From positions 558,001-622,000 of the forward strand of contig NZ_JAUTAN010000001.1 of the NCBI RefSeq assembly GCF_030818655.1: DNA of 64,000 nt, read 5' to 3'. Shown piece after piece: positions 17,050 through 24,393 of this stretch; the stretch's first letter is position 1, and each line of letters opens with the position of its first letter. Under the pieces are notes generated by a model. That model was not told the DNA's origin. It ran no database searches and saw only the letters and a program-made list of their open reading frames with translations. This DNA comes from Nocardioides zeae (GTDB lineage: Bacteria; Actinomycetota; Actinomycetes; Propionibacteriales; Nocardioidaceae). A program made the position numbers and the translations under genes.

Positions 17050-17856
17050 ATGACGAACCTCGCCACCGAACGGCTGCCCCACCTCCGCATCGAGCGTCAC
17101 GACGACGGGGTGGTCGAGCTGGTCCTCGACAACCCCGAGCAGCGCAACGCGATGTCGGGCGAGATGACGGCCTCGTGGGGCACGGCGGTCGACTCGCTGG
17201 TGGGGGACCGGTCCGTCCGGGTCGTCGTGGTCCGCGGTGAGGGGTCCGCGTTCTGCTCGGGCGGCGACCTGTCCTGGCTGGCCTCCGAGCCCGACGCGAC
17301 GGTCGACCGGCTGCGGGCGCGGATGCTGCCGTTCTACCGCACGTGGCTCTCCGTGCGCCGGCTCGAGGTGCCGACCATCGCGGCGCTGAACGGCCCCGCG
17401 ATCGGCGCCGGACTGGCCGTCGCGCTGGCCTGCGACATCCGGTACGCCGCGCGCGGCGCCCGGCTGGGCGTGCCGTTCGTCGGCCTCGGGATGCATCCGG
17501 GCATGGCGACGACCTACCTGCTGCCCGACGTCGTCGGTCCGGCCCACGCGCGCGACCTGGTGCTGACGGGTCGCCTCGTGCGCGACGAGGAGGCGGTCGC
17601 GCTCGGGCTGGCGTCCCGGGTGGTCGAGCCGGAGGTGTTCCTCGACGAGGTGCGCGCGGCGGCCCACGGCATCGCGGCCACGGCGCCGCAGCCGAGCCGG
17701 CTCGCGACGCTGGCGCTGCGGGCCGGTCACCGCGACATCGAGGCGGCCCTGCAGTGGGAGGCGCTGGCGCAGCCGGTCACGCTCGCGACGGAGGACCTGC
17801 AGGAAGGTCTCTCCGCAGCGCGCGAGCGGCGGGCGCCGGTGTTCCGGGACCGGTGA
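17050..17856 (+). CDS. Enoyl-CoA hydratase/isomerase family protein
   Basis: 268-residue crotonase-fold protein. Seen: oxyanion-hole segment FCSGGDLSWL, IAALNGPAIGAGLAVALACD (CoA pocket), and a C-terminal helix bundle. In the catalytic stretch RLGVPFVGLGMHPGMATTYL the residue aligning with the first catalytic Glu of enoyl-CoA hydratase (Glu144 in rat numbering) is Phe, and the second Glu (HARDLVLTG) is Asp. The protein may be an isomerase or another crotonase activity. Leaderless-type TAGCCT (17038-17043) lies six bases before the ATG. Confidence 0.88.
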   Translation: MTNLATERLPHLRIERHDDGVVELVLDNPEQRNAMSGEMTASWGTAVDSLVGDRSVRVVVVRGEGSAFCSGGDLSWLASEPDATVDRLRARMLPFYRTWLSVRRLEVPTIAALNGPAIGAGLAVALACDIRYAARGARLGVPFVGLGMHPGMATTYLLPDVVGPAHARDLVLTGRLVRDEEAVALGLASRVVEPEVFLDEVRAAAHGIAATAPQPSRLATLALRAGHRDIEAALQWEALAQPVTLATEDLQEGLSAARERRAPVFRDR

Positions 17857-18013
17857 CGTCCCGGGACGAGCGAGACCCCCGGTGCCCGCGCCACCGGCCT
17901 TCCCCTTGCCTGTGGCACGAGCGCCCGGGGGCCTCGTCGACCGCAACGCTAGGGGGTGCGGGGGCCCGGGTCAACGTCGCGTCCACGGGAGAGCCCACGG
18001 TCTTCTCCACCGC

Positions 18014-18054
18014 TGTGGATGAACCTGTGGACGACGTGTGGAACGGTGTGTGGA
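18014..18054 (+). promoter_or_regulatory. Array of four TGTGGA hexamers at 11-12 bp spacing
   Basis: TGTGGA starts at 18014, 18026, 18037 and 18049, all on the same strand and about one helical turn apart. The first two (CTGTGGATG, CTGTGGACG) are close to DnaA boxes read in reverse (TGTGGAYAA). The array lies 40 bases upstream of the PHP-domain gene. Confidence 0.5.
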
Positions 18055-18094
18055 GATCCGTCAGGATCGGTGGACGAGCTGGGGAGGGACGAGC

Positions 18095-19153
18095 ATGACG
18101 GAGGCGTACGACGCCGGTCCGGTCGCTGCGCTGCGCCGCATCGCCTTCCTCCTGGAGCGGGCCCGGGAGGACACCTACAAGGTGAAGGCCTACCGCGCTG
18201 CCGCGGCCGCCGTGCTCCAGCTGGGCGACGACGAGCTCGACCGTCGGGTGGCCGACGGCACCCTCACGGAGCTCCCGGGGATCGGGGCCAGCACCGCGAC
18301 CGTGGTCACGGAGGCAGCCCACGGGCAGGTCCCGCGGCGCCTCGGCGACCTGGAGCGCCGTCTGGGCGGCCCGCAGACGTCGGGCGGGCACGCCCTGCGC
18401 GCGGCGCTGCGGGGGGACCTGCACTCCCACTCCGACTGGTCGGACGGCGGGTCGCCGATCGAGGAGATGGCGATGACCGCGATGGAGCTGGGCCACGACT
18501 ACCTGGTGCTCACCGACCACTCGCCGCGCCTCAAGGTGGCCCGGGGGCTCAGCGCGTCCCGCCTCGCCCGGCAGCTCGAGGTCGTCGATGCCGTCAACGA
18601 CCACCTCGGCGGGGCCACGTCGGAGTCCCCCGACGGGTTCCGCCTGCTCAAGGGGATCGAGGTCGACATCCTCGACGACGGCGGGCTCGACCAGAGCGAC
18701 GAGCTGCTCGAGCAGCTCGACCTGCGGGTGGCGAGCGTGCACTCGAAGCTGCGGATGGACAGCCGGCCGATGACGCGCCGCATGGTCGCCGCGGTGCGCA
18801 ACCCCTTCGTGAACGTGCTCGGCCACTGCACCGGGCGGCTCGTCAGCGGAGGGCGGGGCACGCGGCCCCCGTCGACCTTCGACGCCGAGGAGGTCTTCGC
18901 GGCCTGCGCCGAGAACGACGTGGCGGTCGAGATCAACGCCCGTCCCGAGCGGCGCGACCCCCCGACGGCGCTGCTCGAGCTCGCGCGCGACCTCGGCTGC
19001 CTGTTCTCGATCGACTCCGACGCGCACGCCCCCGGACAGCTCGACCTGCAGGTCCACGGGTGCGAGCGGGCCGAGGCCGCGGGGATCGAGCCCGACCGCA
19101 TCGTCAACACGTGGTCGCGCGATCGGCTGATCTCCTGGGCGCGGCCCCGCTGA
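18095..19153 (+). CDS. PHP-domain phosphoesterase with N-terminal helix-hairpin-helix (PolX-like C-terminal type)
   Basis: 352 residues. The N-terminal 90 residues resemble the 8-kDa/HhH part of family X polymerases (VAALRRIAFLLERAREDTYK, LPGIGASTATVV). There is no polymerase palm. The rest is a PHP metallophosphoesterase: DLHSHSDWSDG, LTDHSPRL, KGIEVDILDDG, SVHSKL, LGHCTGR, EINARPERRDPP and IDSDAH. Histidine/aspartate metal ligands look complete. Probably a nuclease or phosphatase in DNA repair; substrate unknown. The ATG at 18095 follows GGGGAGGGA; an upstream GTG at 18038 falls in the TGTGGA array and is rejected. Confidence 0.85.
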   Translation: MTEAYDAGPVAALRRIAFLLERAREDTYKVKAYRAAAAAVLQLGDDELDRRVADGTLTELPGIGASTATVVTEAAHGQVPRRLGDLERRLGGPQTSGGHALRAALRGDLHSHSDWSDGGSPIEEMAMTAMELGHDYLVLTDHSPRLKVARGLSASRLARQLEVVDAVNDHLGGATSESPDGFRLLKGIEVDILDDGGLDQSDELLEQLDLRVASVHSKLRMDSRPMTRRMVAAVRNPFVNVLGHCTGRLVSGGRGTRPPSTFDAEEVFAACAENDVAVEINARPERRDPPTALLELARDLGCLFSIDSDAHAPGQLDLQVHGCERAEAAGIEPDRIVNTWSRDRLISWARPR

Positions 19154-19170
19154 GGCGCTAGCGTCGGCCC

Positions 19171-19809
19171 ATGGAGCGCGGGGCGCGGGACGGCGGGGCC
19201 GAGGAGACGGCTGCCGCGAAGGGTCCTGCCCCGGAGGTGGAGGTACGGCGCTCGCGCCGCCGCCGGCGCACCGTCTCGGCCTACCGGCAGGACGGCCGCG
19301 TCATCGTGCTCGTCCCCGCGTCGCTCTCGGCCCGCGAGGTCGACCGCTGGGTCGTGGAGATGGTCGGGCGGCTCGACCGGGCCGACGAGCGTCGACGCCC
19401 CACGGAGGACGCCCTCATGGCGCGGGCCATGCGGCTGAGCGACCGCTACCTGGGGGGTCTCGCCCGGCCCACCTCGGTGCGGTGGGTCGACAACCAGAAC
19501 TCGCGCTGGGGCTCCTGCACGCCCGGCGACGGCACCATCCGGCTCTCCACGCGCCTGCGGGGCATGCCTGCGTGGGTGGTCGACTACGTGCTGGTGCACG
19601 AGCTCGCCCACCTGCTCGTGCCCGGGCACGACGCCGACTTCTGGGCCTGGGTGGCCCACTACCCGCAGTCCGAGCGGGCGCGGGGCTACCTGCTCGGCTG
19701 GTCGGCGGCGAACAACGTGGAGCCGCCGGAGGAGCCGGACGACCCCGACGACGACCCCGACGACGACCCCGACGACGATCCCGACGGGTCCGCGTCGGCC
19801 GTCGACTGA
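19171..19809 (+). CDS. YgjP-like M48 family zinc metallopeptidase
   Basis: 212 residues. RWGSCTPGDGTIRLSTRL and the zinc motif HELAHLLVPGHDADFW define the YgjP/DUF45 family of small intracellular metallopeptidases. Zinc ligands are the two His of HELAH and the His of PGHD. The C-terminus is an acidic low-complexity tail of (PDDD) repeats encoded by 12-nt repeats at about 19740-19790, running antisense through the end of the Nudix gene. TAGCGT (19159-19164) lies six bases before the ATG, so the start is probably leaderless. Confidence 0.87.
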   Translation: MERGARDGGAEETAAAKGPAPEVEVRRSRRRRRTVSAYRQDGRVIVLVPASLSAREVDRWVVEMVGRLDRADERRRPTEDALMARAMRLSDRYLGGLARPTSVRWVDNQNSRWGSCTPGDGTIRLSTRLRGMPAWVVDYVLVHELAHLLVPGHDADFWAWVAHYPQSERARGYLLGWSAANNVEPPEEPDDPDDDPDDDPDDDPDGSASAVD

Positions 19810-20381
19810 GCCGGGCGGGCCCGCAGGCGGGCCCGGGCCAGCGCGACGGCCTCGACCAGCGCGGGCTCGGGCTCGGGCAGCGCGTCGACCGGCCACCAGC
19901 GCACGTCGAGGGACTCCTCGCTGACCGCGGGATCGACCCGTGCGTCGGCCACGACGAGGTAGCGCACGTCGAGGTGGTGCACGACCTCGTCCTCGCCGAG
20001 GCCGGCGGGCCGGCAGAACGGCACCGGGTGGGGCGACAGCTGCACGGGCGACACATCGATGCGGAGGCGGCCGGCGGCGATGCCGGACTCCTCCACCGCC
20101 TCGCGGTACGCCGCGCCGGCGAGCGTCGCGTCGGTCTCCTCGCAGTGTCCGCCCAGCTGGAACCACAGGCCGGCCTTGGCGTGCAGCGTCAGCAGCACGT
20201 GCTCACCCGCGGCGTCCAGCACCACGGCGCTCGCCGTGAGGTGGTCGGGCACGCTGCGCCGCAGCACCCCCTCGGCGTGGGCGTCGAGGTGCGCGACGTA
20301 CCGGCGGCGCAGCCGCTCCTGCTCCGCGTCGGGCGCGTGCCAGCCCGCGAGAGCGGCGCGCGCGTCGGCGTGGAGGCTCAC
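19686..20381 (-). CDS. Nudix hydrolase
   Basis: 231 residues. The Nudix box is recognisable as GHCEETDATLAGAAYREAVE followed by ESG (about residues 78-100), preceded by LWFQLGG. Substrate not predictable. The GTG start overlaps the upstream zincin stop (GTGA), so the two are coupled. The last 35 residues are a Ser/Gly low-complexity tail (SSSGSSSG repeats), the antisense reading of the acidic tail of the YgjP-like gene; the two genes overlap tail to tail by 124 bases. The tail is probably not functional and may vary between strains. Confidence 0.85.
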   Translation of the reverse strand: MSLHADARAALAGWHAPDAEQERLRRRYVAHLDAHAEGVLRRSVPDHLTASAVVLDAAGEHVLLTLHAKAGLWFQLGGHCEETDATLAGAAYREAVEESGIAAGRLRIDVSPVQLSPHPVPFCRPAGLGEDEVVHHLDVRYLVVADARVDPAVSEESLDVRWWPVDALPEPEPALVEAVALARARLRARPAQSTADADPSGSSSGSSSGSSSGSSGSSGGSTLFAADQPSR

Positions 20382-21763
20382 GCCTCGTCGTCGGGGGAGT
20401 CGGGGGCGCCGTCGCCCTTCGTGCCGCCGTCGAGCAGGTCGCGGAGTGCGGCGTCGAAGTCCTCGTCGTTGCTCGTGCCGAGCTCGTCGGTGGTGAGCGC
20501 GTCCTCGCGGAAGCCCAGCGGGTCGTCGAGGTCGGCGGCGGTGGGGAGCAGGTGCGGGTGCATCCAGACGCCGTCGCGCCCCTCGGCACCCTGGCGCTGC
20601 CGGAGCGAGCCCCAGAGGGTGGAGGCGTCCCGGAGGCGACGCGGGCGCAGCTCGAGGCCGACGAGGGTCGCGAAGGTCTGCTCCGCCGGGCCGCCGCTGG
20701 CACGGCGGCGGCGGACGGCCTCGGCGAGCTTCGTCGCCGACGGCATGCGATCGGTGGTCGCCTGGCCGACGACCTCGTCGACCCAGCCCTCGACGAGGGC
20801 GAGGGTCACCTCGAGCCGCTCGAGCGCCGCCTTCTGCGCGGGCGAGGCCTCGATCTCGAACAACCCGCCCTCCATGGCCTGCTGGAGGTCGGCCAGGTTG
20901 GAGGGGTCGATGTTGCCGAGCTGGCCCTGCAGGCGCTCCTGGATGGCACCCATGTCGATGTCGATGCCCCGCGCGTAGTCGGCCACCGCGCCGACCAGGT
21001 GGTCGCGCAGCCACGGCACGTGGGCGAAGAGCCGCTGGTGGGCGGCCTCGCGCAGCGCGAGGTAGAGAAGCACGTCGCCGGCGGGCACGTCGAGGCCCTC
21101 GGCGAACGCGGCGATGTTGGCCGGCACGAGGGCGGCCTTGCCCGTCGGGCCGAGGGGGAGGCCGATGTCGGAGGCGCTCAGCACCTCGCCGGCCAGGGCG
21201 CCGATGCCCTGTCCGATCTGCGACGCCAGCATCGCGCCGGTCGCACGCCCCATCATCTCGATGAGAGGACCGCCCATGGCCTTGGCCTGCTCGGGGAGCG
21301 CGTCGCCGATGGAGCCGACGGCCTGTGCCGCCATCGGCTCGACCAGCACCTTCCAGACGTCGGTCGTGCCGACGACCCACTCGGCGCGGCTCCACGCGGC
21401 GGTCGAGGTGACCCCGCTGGAGAAGTCGGTGGTGGCGTCGAGCCACAGGTCGGCGAGGCGGACGGCGTCGTCGACGGCGGCCTGCTGGGCCGTGGTCGTC
21501 GACGGGTCCGGCGACGCGGCCACCTGCTTGCGGGCGATGTCGGTGGCGAGGTTCCAGTTCAGCGGCCCGTCGTGCGGCTGCATGAAGGCCTGCATCTGCT
21601 GCATGATCGCCGACAGGTCGGGGATGCCGCCGGCACCGCCCGCGCCGCCGAGGAGCCCGCCCAGCCCGCCGGCGGAGAAGATCTGCTCGAACGGGGTGCC
21701 GCGGAAGGGGTTCTGGTCGTCGCCGGGCTGGTCGCCGTGAGGGTTTCCGGGCTTGTCGTTCAT
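20378..21763 (-). CDS. Zinc-dependent metalloprotease-like protein (DUF2342 / Rv3195 family)
   Basis: 461 residues. A Gly/Pro-rich N-terminus (GGLGGLLGGAGGAGG) precedes a long helical zincin-like domain containing LREAAHQRLFAHVPWL. The ExxH half of the zinc motif is present and Arg replaces the first His, which I believe is common in this actinobacterial family, so activity is uncertain. No signal peptide. The ATG at 21763 has TACCGT seven bases upstream. Location beside the YlbL-like and UPF0182 genes matches the M. tuberculosis order. Confidence 0.75.
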   Translation of the reverse strand: MNDKPGNPHGDQPGDDQNPFRGTPFEQIFSAGGLGGLLGGAGGAGGIPDLSAIMQQMQAFMQPHDGPLNWNLATDIARKQVAASPDPSTTTAQQAAVDDAVRLADLWLDATTDFSSGVTSTAAWSRAEWVVGTTDVWKVLVEPMAAQAVGSIGDALPEQAKAMGGPLIEMMGRATGAMLASQIGQGIGALAGEVLSASDIGLPLGPTGKAALVPANIAAFAEGLDVPAGDVLLYLALREAAHQRLFAHVPWLRDHLVGAVADYARGIDIDMGAIQERLQGQLGNIDPSNLADLQQAMEGGLFEIEASPAQKAALERLEVTLALVEGWVDEVVGQATTDRMPSATKLAEAVRRRRASGGPAEQTFATLVGLELRPRRLRDASTLWGSLRQRQGAEGRDGVWMHPHLLPTAADLDDPLGFREDALTTDELGTSNDEDFDAALRDLLDGGTKGDGAPDSPDDEA

Positions 21764-21830
21764 GGGTCCCACGGTACTCGTCGCCGCACAGCCGATCCCC
21801 GCTCCGGCCCGGATCGCTAGCATCGGGTCG

Positions 21831-22340
21831 GTGACCACTCCTGCCGCGACCAACGCGTCCCCGGGCGACCCCGGCGAGCCGGGCGAGCCGGGCGGCCCAG
21901 GCGACCCCGGCGACCCCGGCGACGTCGTCCGCCTCGTCGCCGTGCGGGACGCGGCGTTGTCGGTCGACGAGGTGCTCGCCGCCCTCGACCACCCCGCCGC
22001 CGGTGGGGTCGACCTCTTCATCGGCCGCGTGCGCGACCACGACGGTGGCCAGGAGGTCGGCGCGCTGGACTACACGGCGCACCCCGGGGCTCTCGCGGCC
22101 CTCCACGAGGTGTGCGCCGAGGTCGCCGCCGAGTTCGACGTGAAGGCGCTCGCCGTGGTCCACCGCACAGGTGCGCTGGCGGTCGGGGACCTCGCCGTCG
22201 TGCTCGGCACCGCGGCGGCGCACCGGGGGACCGCGTTCGACGCCACCCGCGCGCTCATCGACCGCCTCAAGGCGCGGGTGCCGATCTGGAAGCACCAGAA
22301 GTACGCCGACGGCTCGGACTCCTGGGTGGGCACGCCCTGA
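21831..22340 (+). CDS. moaE: Molybdopterin synthase catalytic subunit MoaE with collagen-like N-terminus
   Basis: 169 residues. MoaE converts precursor Z (cPMP) to molybdopterin with thiocarboxylated MoaD. The core shows GGVDLFIGRVRDHDGG, LDYTAHPGAL, VVHRTGALAVGD and the active-site segment KARVPIWKHQ. Before it come about 30 residues with seven Gly-x-Pro-type triplets (GDPGEPGEPGGPGDPGDPGD), not part of normal MoaE. The GTG at 21831 has TAGCAT seven bases upstream; an earlier start at 21753 would sit over the divergent zincin promoter. No moaD nearby. Confidence 0.88.
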   Translation: MTTPAATNASPGDPGEPGEPGGPGDPGDPGDVVRLVAVRDAALSVDEVLAALDHPAAGGVDLFIGRVRDHDGGQEVGALDYTAHPGALAALHEVCAEVAAEFDVKALAVVHRTGALAVGDLAVVLGTAAAHRGTAFDATRALIDRLKARVPIWKHQKYADGSDSWVGTP

Positions 22341-22413
22341 CGGTCGGGCCGACCCTCCCGGCGGCACGGCGCGGATCCCCGGACGGGGCCGCGCCGCGGC
22401 GTACGCTCCCGGC

Positions 22414-22635
22414 GTGGAGATCCTGCTCTGGCTCGTGCCCCCGGCGGTGGTGACCGTCGTCGCCATGGTGTGGGTCTCGTGGCTGGGGCGGGAGCGCACG
22501 GCTCCCGACCGCCTCGAGCAGGTACGCCGCATCGGGAGCGCCCTCGAGCAGCCGCCCCGCGCGGGCTACGCCGTGCCGCCGTCGCGCCGCGACCGCAGCA
22601 CCGGGGTCGCCGTCCGCCGTCCGGGTGCGGACTGA
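22414..22635 (+). CDS. Small single-pass membrane protein, 73 aa
   Basis: Begins MEILLWLVPPAVVTVVAM, one N-terminal membrane segment, then a basic cytoplasmic tail (RIGSALEQPPRAGYAVPP and Arg-rich end). TACGCT (22402-22407) lies exactly six bases before the GTG, the local leaderless pattern, supporting this start. No family name. The stop lies inside a hairpin (GTGCGGAC / GTCCGCAC, 22625-22653) that may end the transcript ahead of the YlbL-like gene. Confidence 0.7.
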   Translation: MEILLWLVPPAVVTVVAMVWVSWLGRERTAPDRLEQVRRIGSALEQPPRAGYAVPPSRRDRSTGVAVRRPGAD

Positions 22636-22681
22636 TCGGACCGGCCGTCCGCACCTTGCGGCCATTTGAGAGGCTAGGTGC

Positions 22682-23752
22682 ATGAACCAGCGGACCCTGG
22701 CGGGCATCGTCGCCGTGCCGCTGGTGGTCGCGCTCTGGGCGGCGGCGTTCTTCCTGCCCGCTCCGTTCGTGACCTACTACCCGGGCCAGACCGCCGACCT
22801 GATCGGTGACGAGGACGGCGCGAGCATCACGATCGAGGACCACGAGGTCTACCCGCCCACCGCCGGTGAGCTGCGGATGACGACGGCGAGCATCACGCGG
22901 CCGGAGACCGACCTCACCCTCGCCGAGGCGCTCCTCGCGTGGCGGGACCCGGATGCGTCGGTGCGTCCCTACGACACGGTCTACAGCGACGACGAGGACA
23001 ACGAGACCTCGGCGCAGCAGGCGGCGCTGCAGATGACGGGCTCGGTGGACGTCTCAGTCGCGGTTGCGCTGGAGGCGCTCGACATCGACGTGACCTCCAC
23101 GGTGCAGGTGGGCGCGGTCGAGGACGGGTTCCCGGCCGCCGGGGTGCTGCAGCCCGGTGACACCCTCCGCTCCGTCGACGGCGAGGAGCTGACCGATCCT
23201 GCGCAGCTCGGTGAGATCGTCCGGCGTGCCGGCGTGGGCGCGCAGTTCGACGTCACCGTCGAGCGGGACGGCACCGAGCGCGAGGTGCAGATCGCGTCGG
23301 TCGCGGACAAGGACGAGGTCTCGGGGGAGACGGTGGCCCGCATCGGCATCACGCCGATCCAGGGCTTCGTGTTCCCGTTCCCGGTGACGCTGACGCCGCC
23401 GCCCGGGATCGGCGGTTCGAGCGCCGGCACGATGTTCGCGCTGGCGGTCTACGACTACCTGACGCCCGGGAACCTGACGGGGGGCCTGCACGTGGCGGGC
23501 ACCGGCACCATCTCGTCCGCGGGCGAGGTCGGCCAGATCGGTGGCATCCAGCAGAAGATCCCCGGCGCCCGGGACGCGGGCGCCGACGTGTTCCTCGTGC
23601 CCTCCGCCAACTGCGGCGAGGCGCTCCAGGCCGCCCGGGGCTCGATGCGCATCGTCGCGATCGACACCTTCGACCGGGCGGTCTCCACCGTCGAGGCGCT
23701 CGCCCAGGACCCCGACGCCGATGTGCTGACCTGCGAGGACGTGGTGGGATGA
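22682..23752 (+). CDS. YlbL-like PDZ / Lon-type serine protease, membrane-anchored
   Basis: 356 residues. One N-terminal membrane anchor (IVAVPLVVALWAAAFFL), then PFVTYYPGQ typical of the YlbL family, a PDZ domain (about 145-220, GFPAAGVLQPGDTLRSVDG) and a Lon-type proteolytic domain. The catalytic Ser lies in GIGGSSAGTMFALA and the Lys in GGIQQKI. These proteins work at the outer face of the membrane and in Bacillus degrade a cell-division inhibitor; the substrate here is unknown. First gene of a coupled trio: its TGA overlaps the next ATG. Rv3194c-like. Confidence 0.9.
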   Translation: MNQRTLAGIVAVPLVVALWAAAFFLPAPFVTYYPGQTADLIGDEDGASITIEDHEVYPPTAGELRMTTASITRPETDLTLAEALLAWRDPDASVRPYDTVYSDDEDNETSAQQAALQMTGSVDVSVAVALEALDIDVTSTVQVGAVEDGFPAAGVLQPGDTLRSVDGEELTDPAQLGEIVRRAGVGAQFDVTVERDGTEREVQIASVADKDEVSGETVARIGITPIQGFVFPFPVTLTPPPGIGGSSAGTMFALAVYDYLTPGNLTGGLHVAGTGTISSAGEVGQIGGIQQKIPGARDAGADVFLVPSANCGEALQAARGSMRIVAIDTFDRAVSTVEALAQDPDADVLTCEDVVG

Positions 23753-24393
23753 CCAGCTTCGACCCGACCGACCCGGTGGACCCCCGGGCGTTCGACGCCG
23801 TGGTGGGCAGCGAGCGGAGCGCCGACCTCGACGCCGGTCTCGACACCGACCCCGCGCTCGCGGCCGCCGTGCTCGAGCTCGAGACCCACGCGGCGAGCGA
23901 GGGCTGGGGCCAGCCTGCCCGGCTCTACGCGCTCGTCGACACGGCTCTGCTCGCCGCGCAGGCGCCCGGGCTCGCCGCCGCCATGGGCCTCGACGAGGAC
24001 GACGCCGCCGGGTCGCTGACGCCGGTCGAGCAGGACGAGCTGCCGGGCGACGTGTCGTTCGAGTCGGCCGTCGCCGAGATCGCCTGGCCGCCGCAGGTCG
24101 CCGGGTGCGCCGCCACCCTCGAGCGGCTCGTGCTGCCGCCGGAGGTCGACCCCGAGATCCCCGCCGACCCGACCGCGGCGGCGGAGTTCGCGCGGTCCCA
24201 CCCGCTCCGCCAGGAGGTCCGCATGGTCGTCGGCGTCACGCGCGCCGGCGCGGCGTACTGCGCCCTCCGCATGCGGTCGCACGACGACGAGCACTCCGTG
24301 GTCGGAGGCACCGACCTGGTGCCGGGCCTCGTCCAGCTGTTGTCCACCACCTTCGACGACTCCACCTTCGACGACGAGGAGCAAGACACGTGA
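23749..24393 (+). CDS. PPA1309 family protein
   Basis: 214-residue soluble acidic protein with the family pattern LETHAASEGWGQPARLYALV near the start and HPLRQEVRMVVGVTRAGAAY further on. No catalytic motif is evident. It is start-stop coupled at both ends (ATGA with the YlbL-like gene, GTGA with UPF0182) and conserved between these two membrane proteins in actinobacteria, suggesting an accessory role for one of them. Function unknown. Confidence 0.8.
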   Translation: MTSFDPTDPVDPRAFDAVVGSERSADLDAGLDTDPALAAAVLELETHAASEGWGQPARLYALVDTALLAAQAPGLAAAMGLDEDDAAGSLTPVEQDELPGDVSFESAVAEIAWPPQVAGCAATLERLVLPPEVDPEIPADPTAAAEFARSHPLRQEVRMVVGVTRAGAAYCALRMRSHDDEHSVVGGTDLVPGLVQLLSTTFDDSTFDDEEQDT

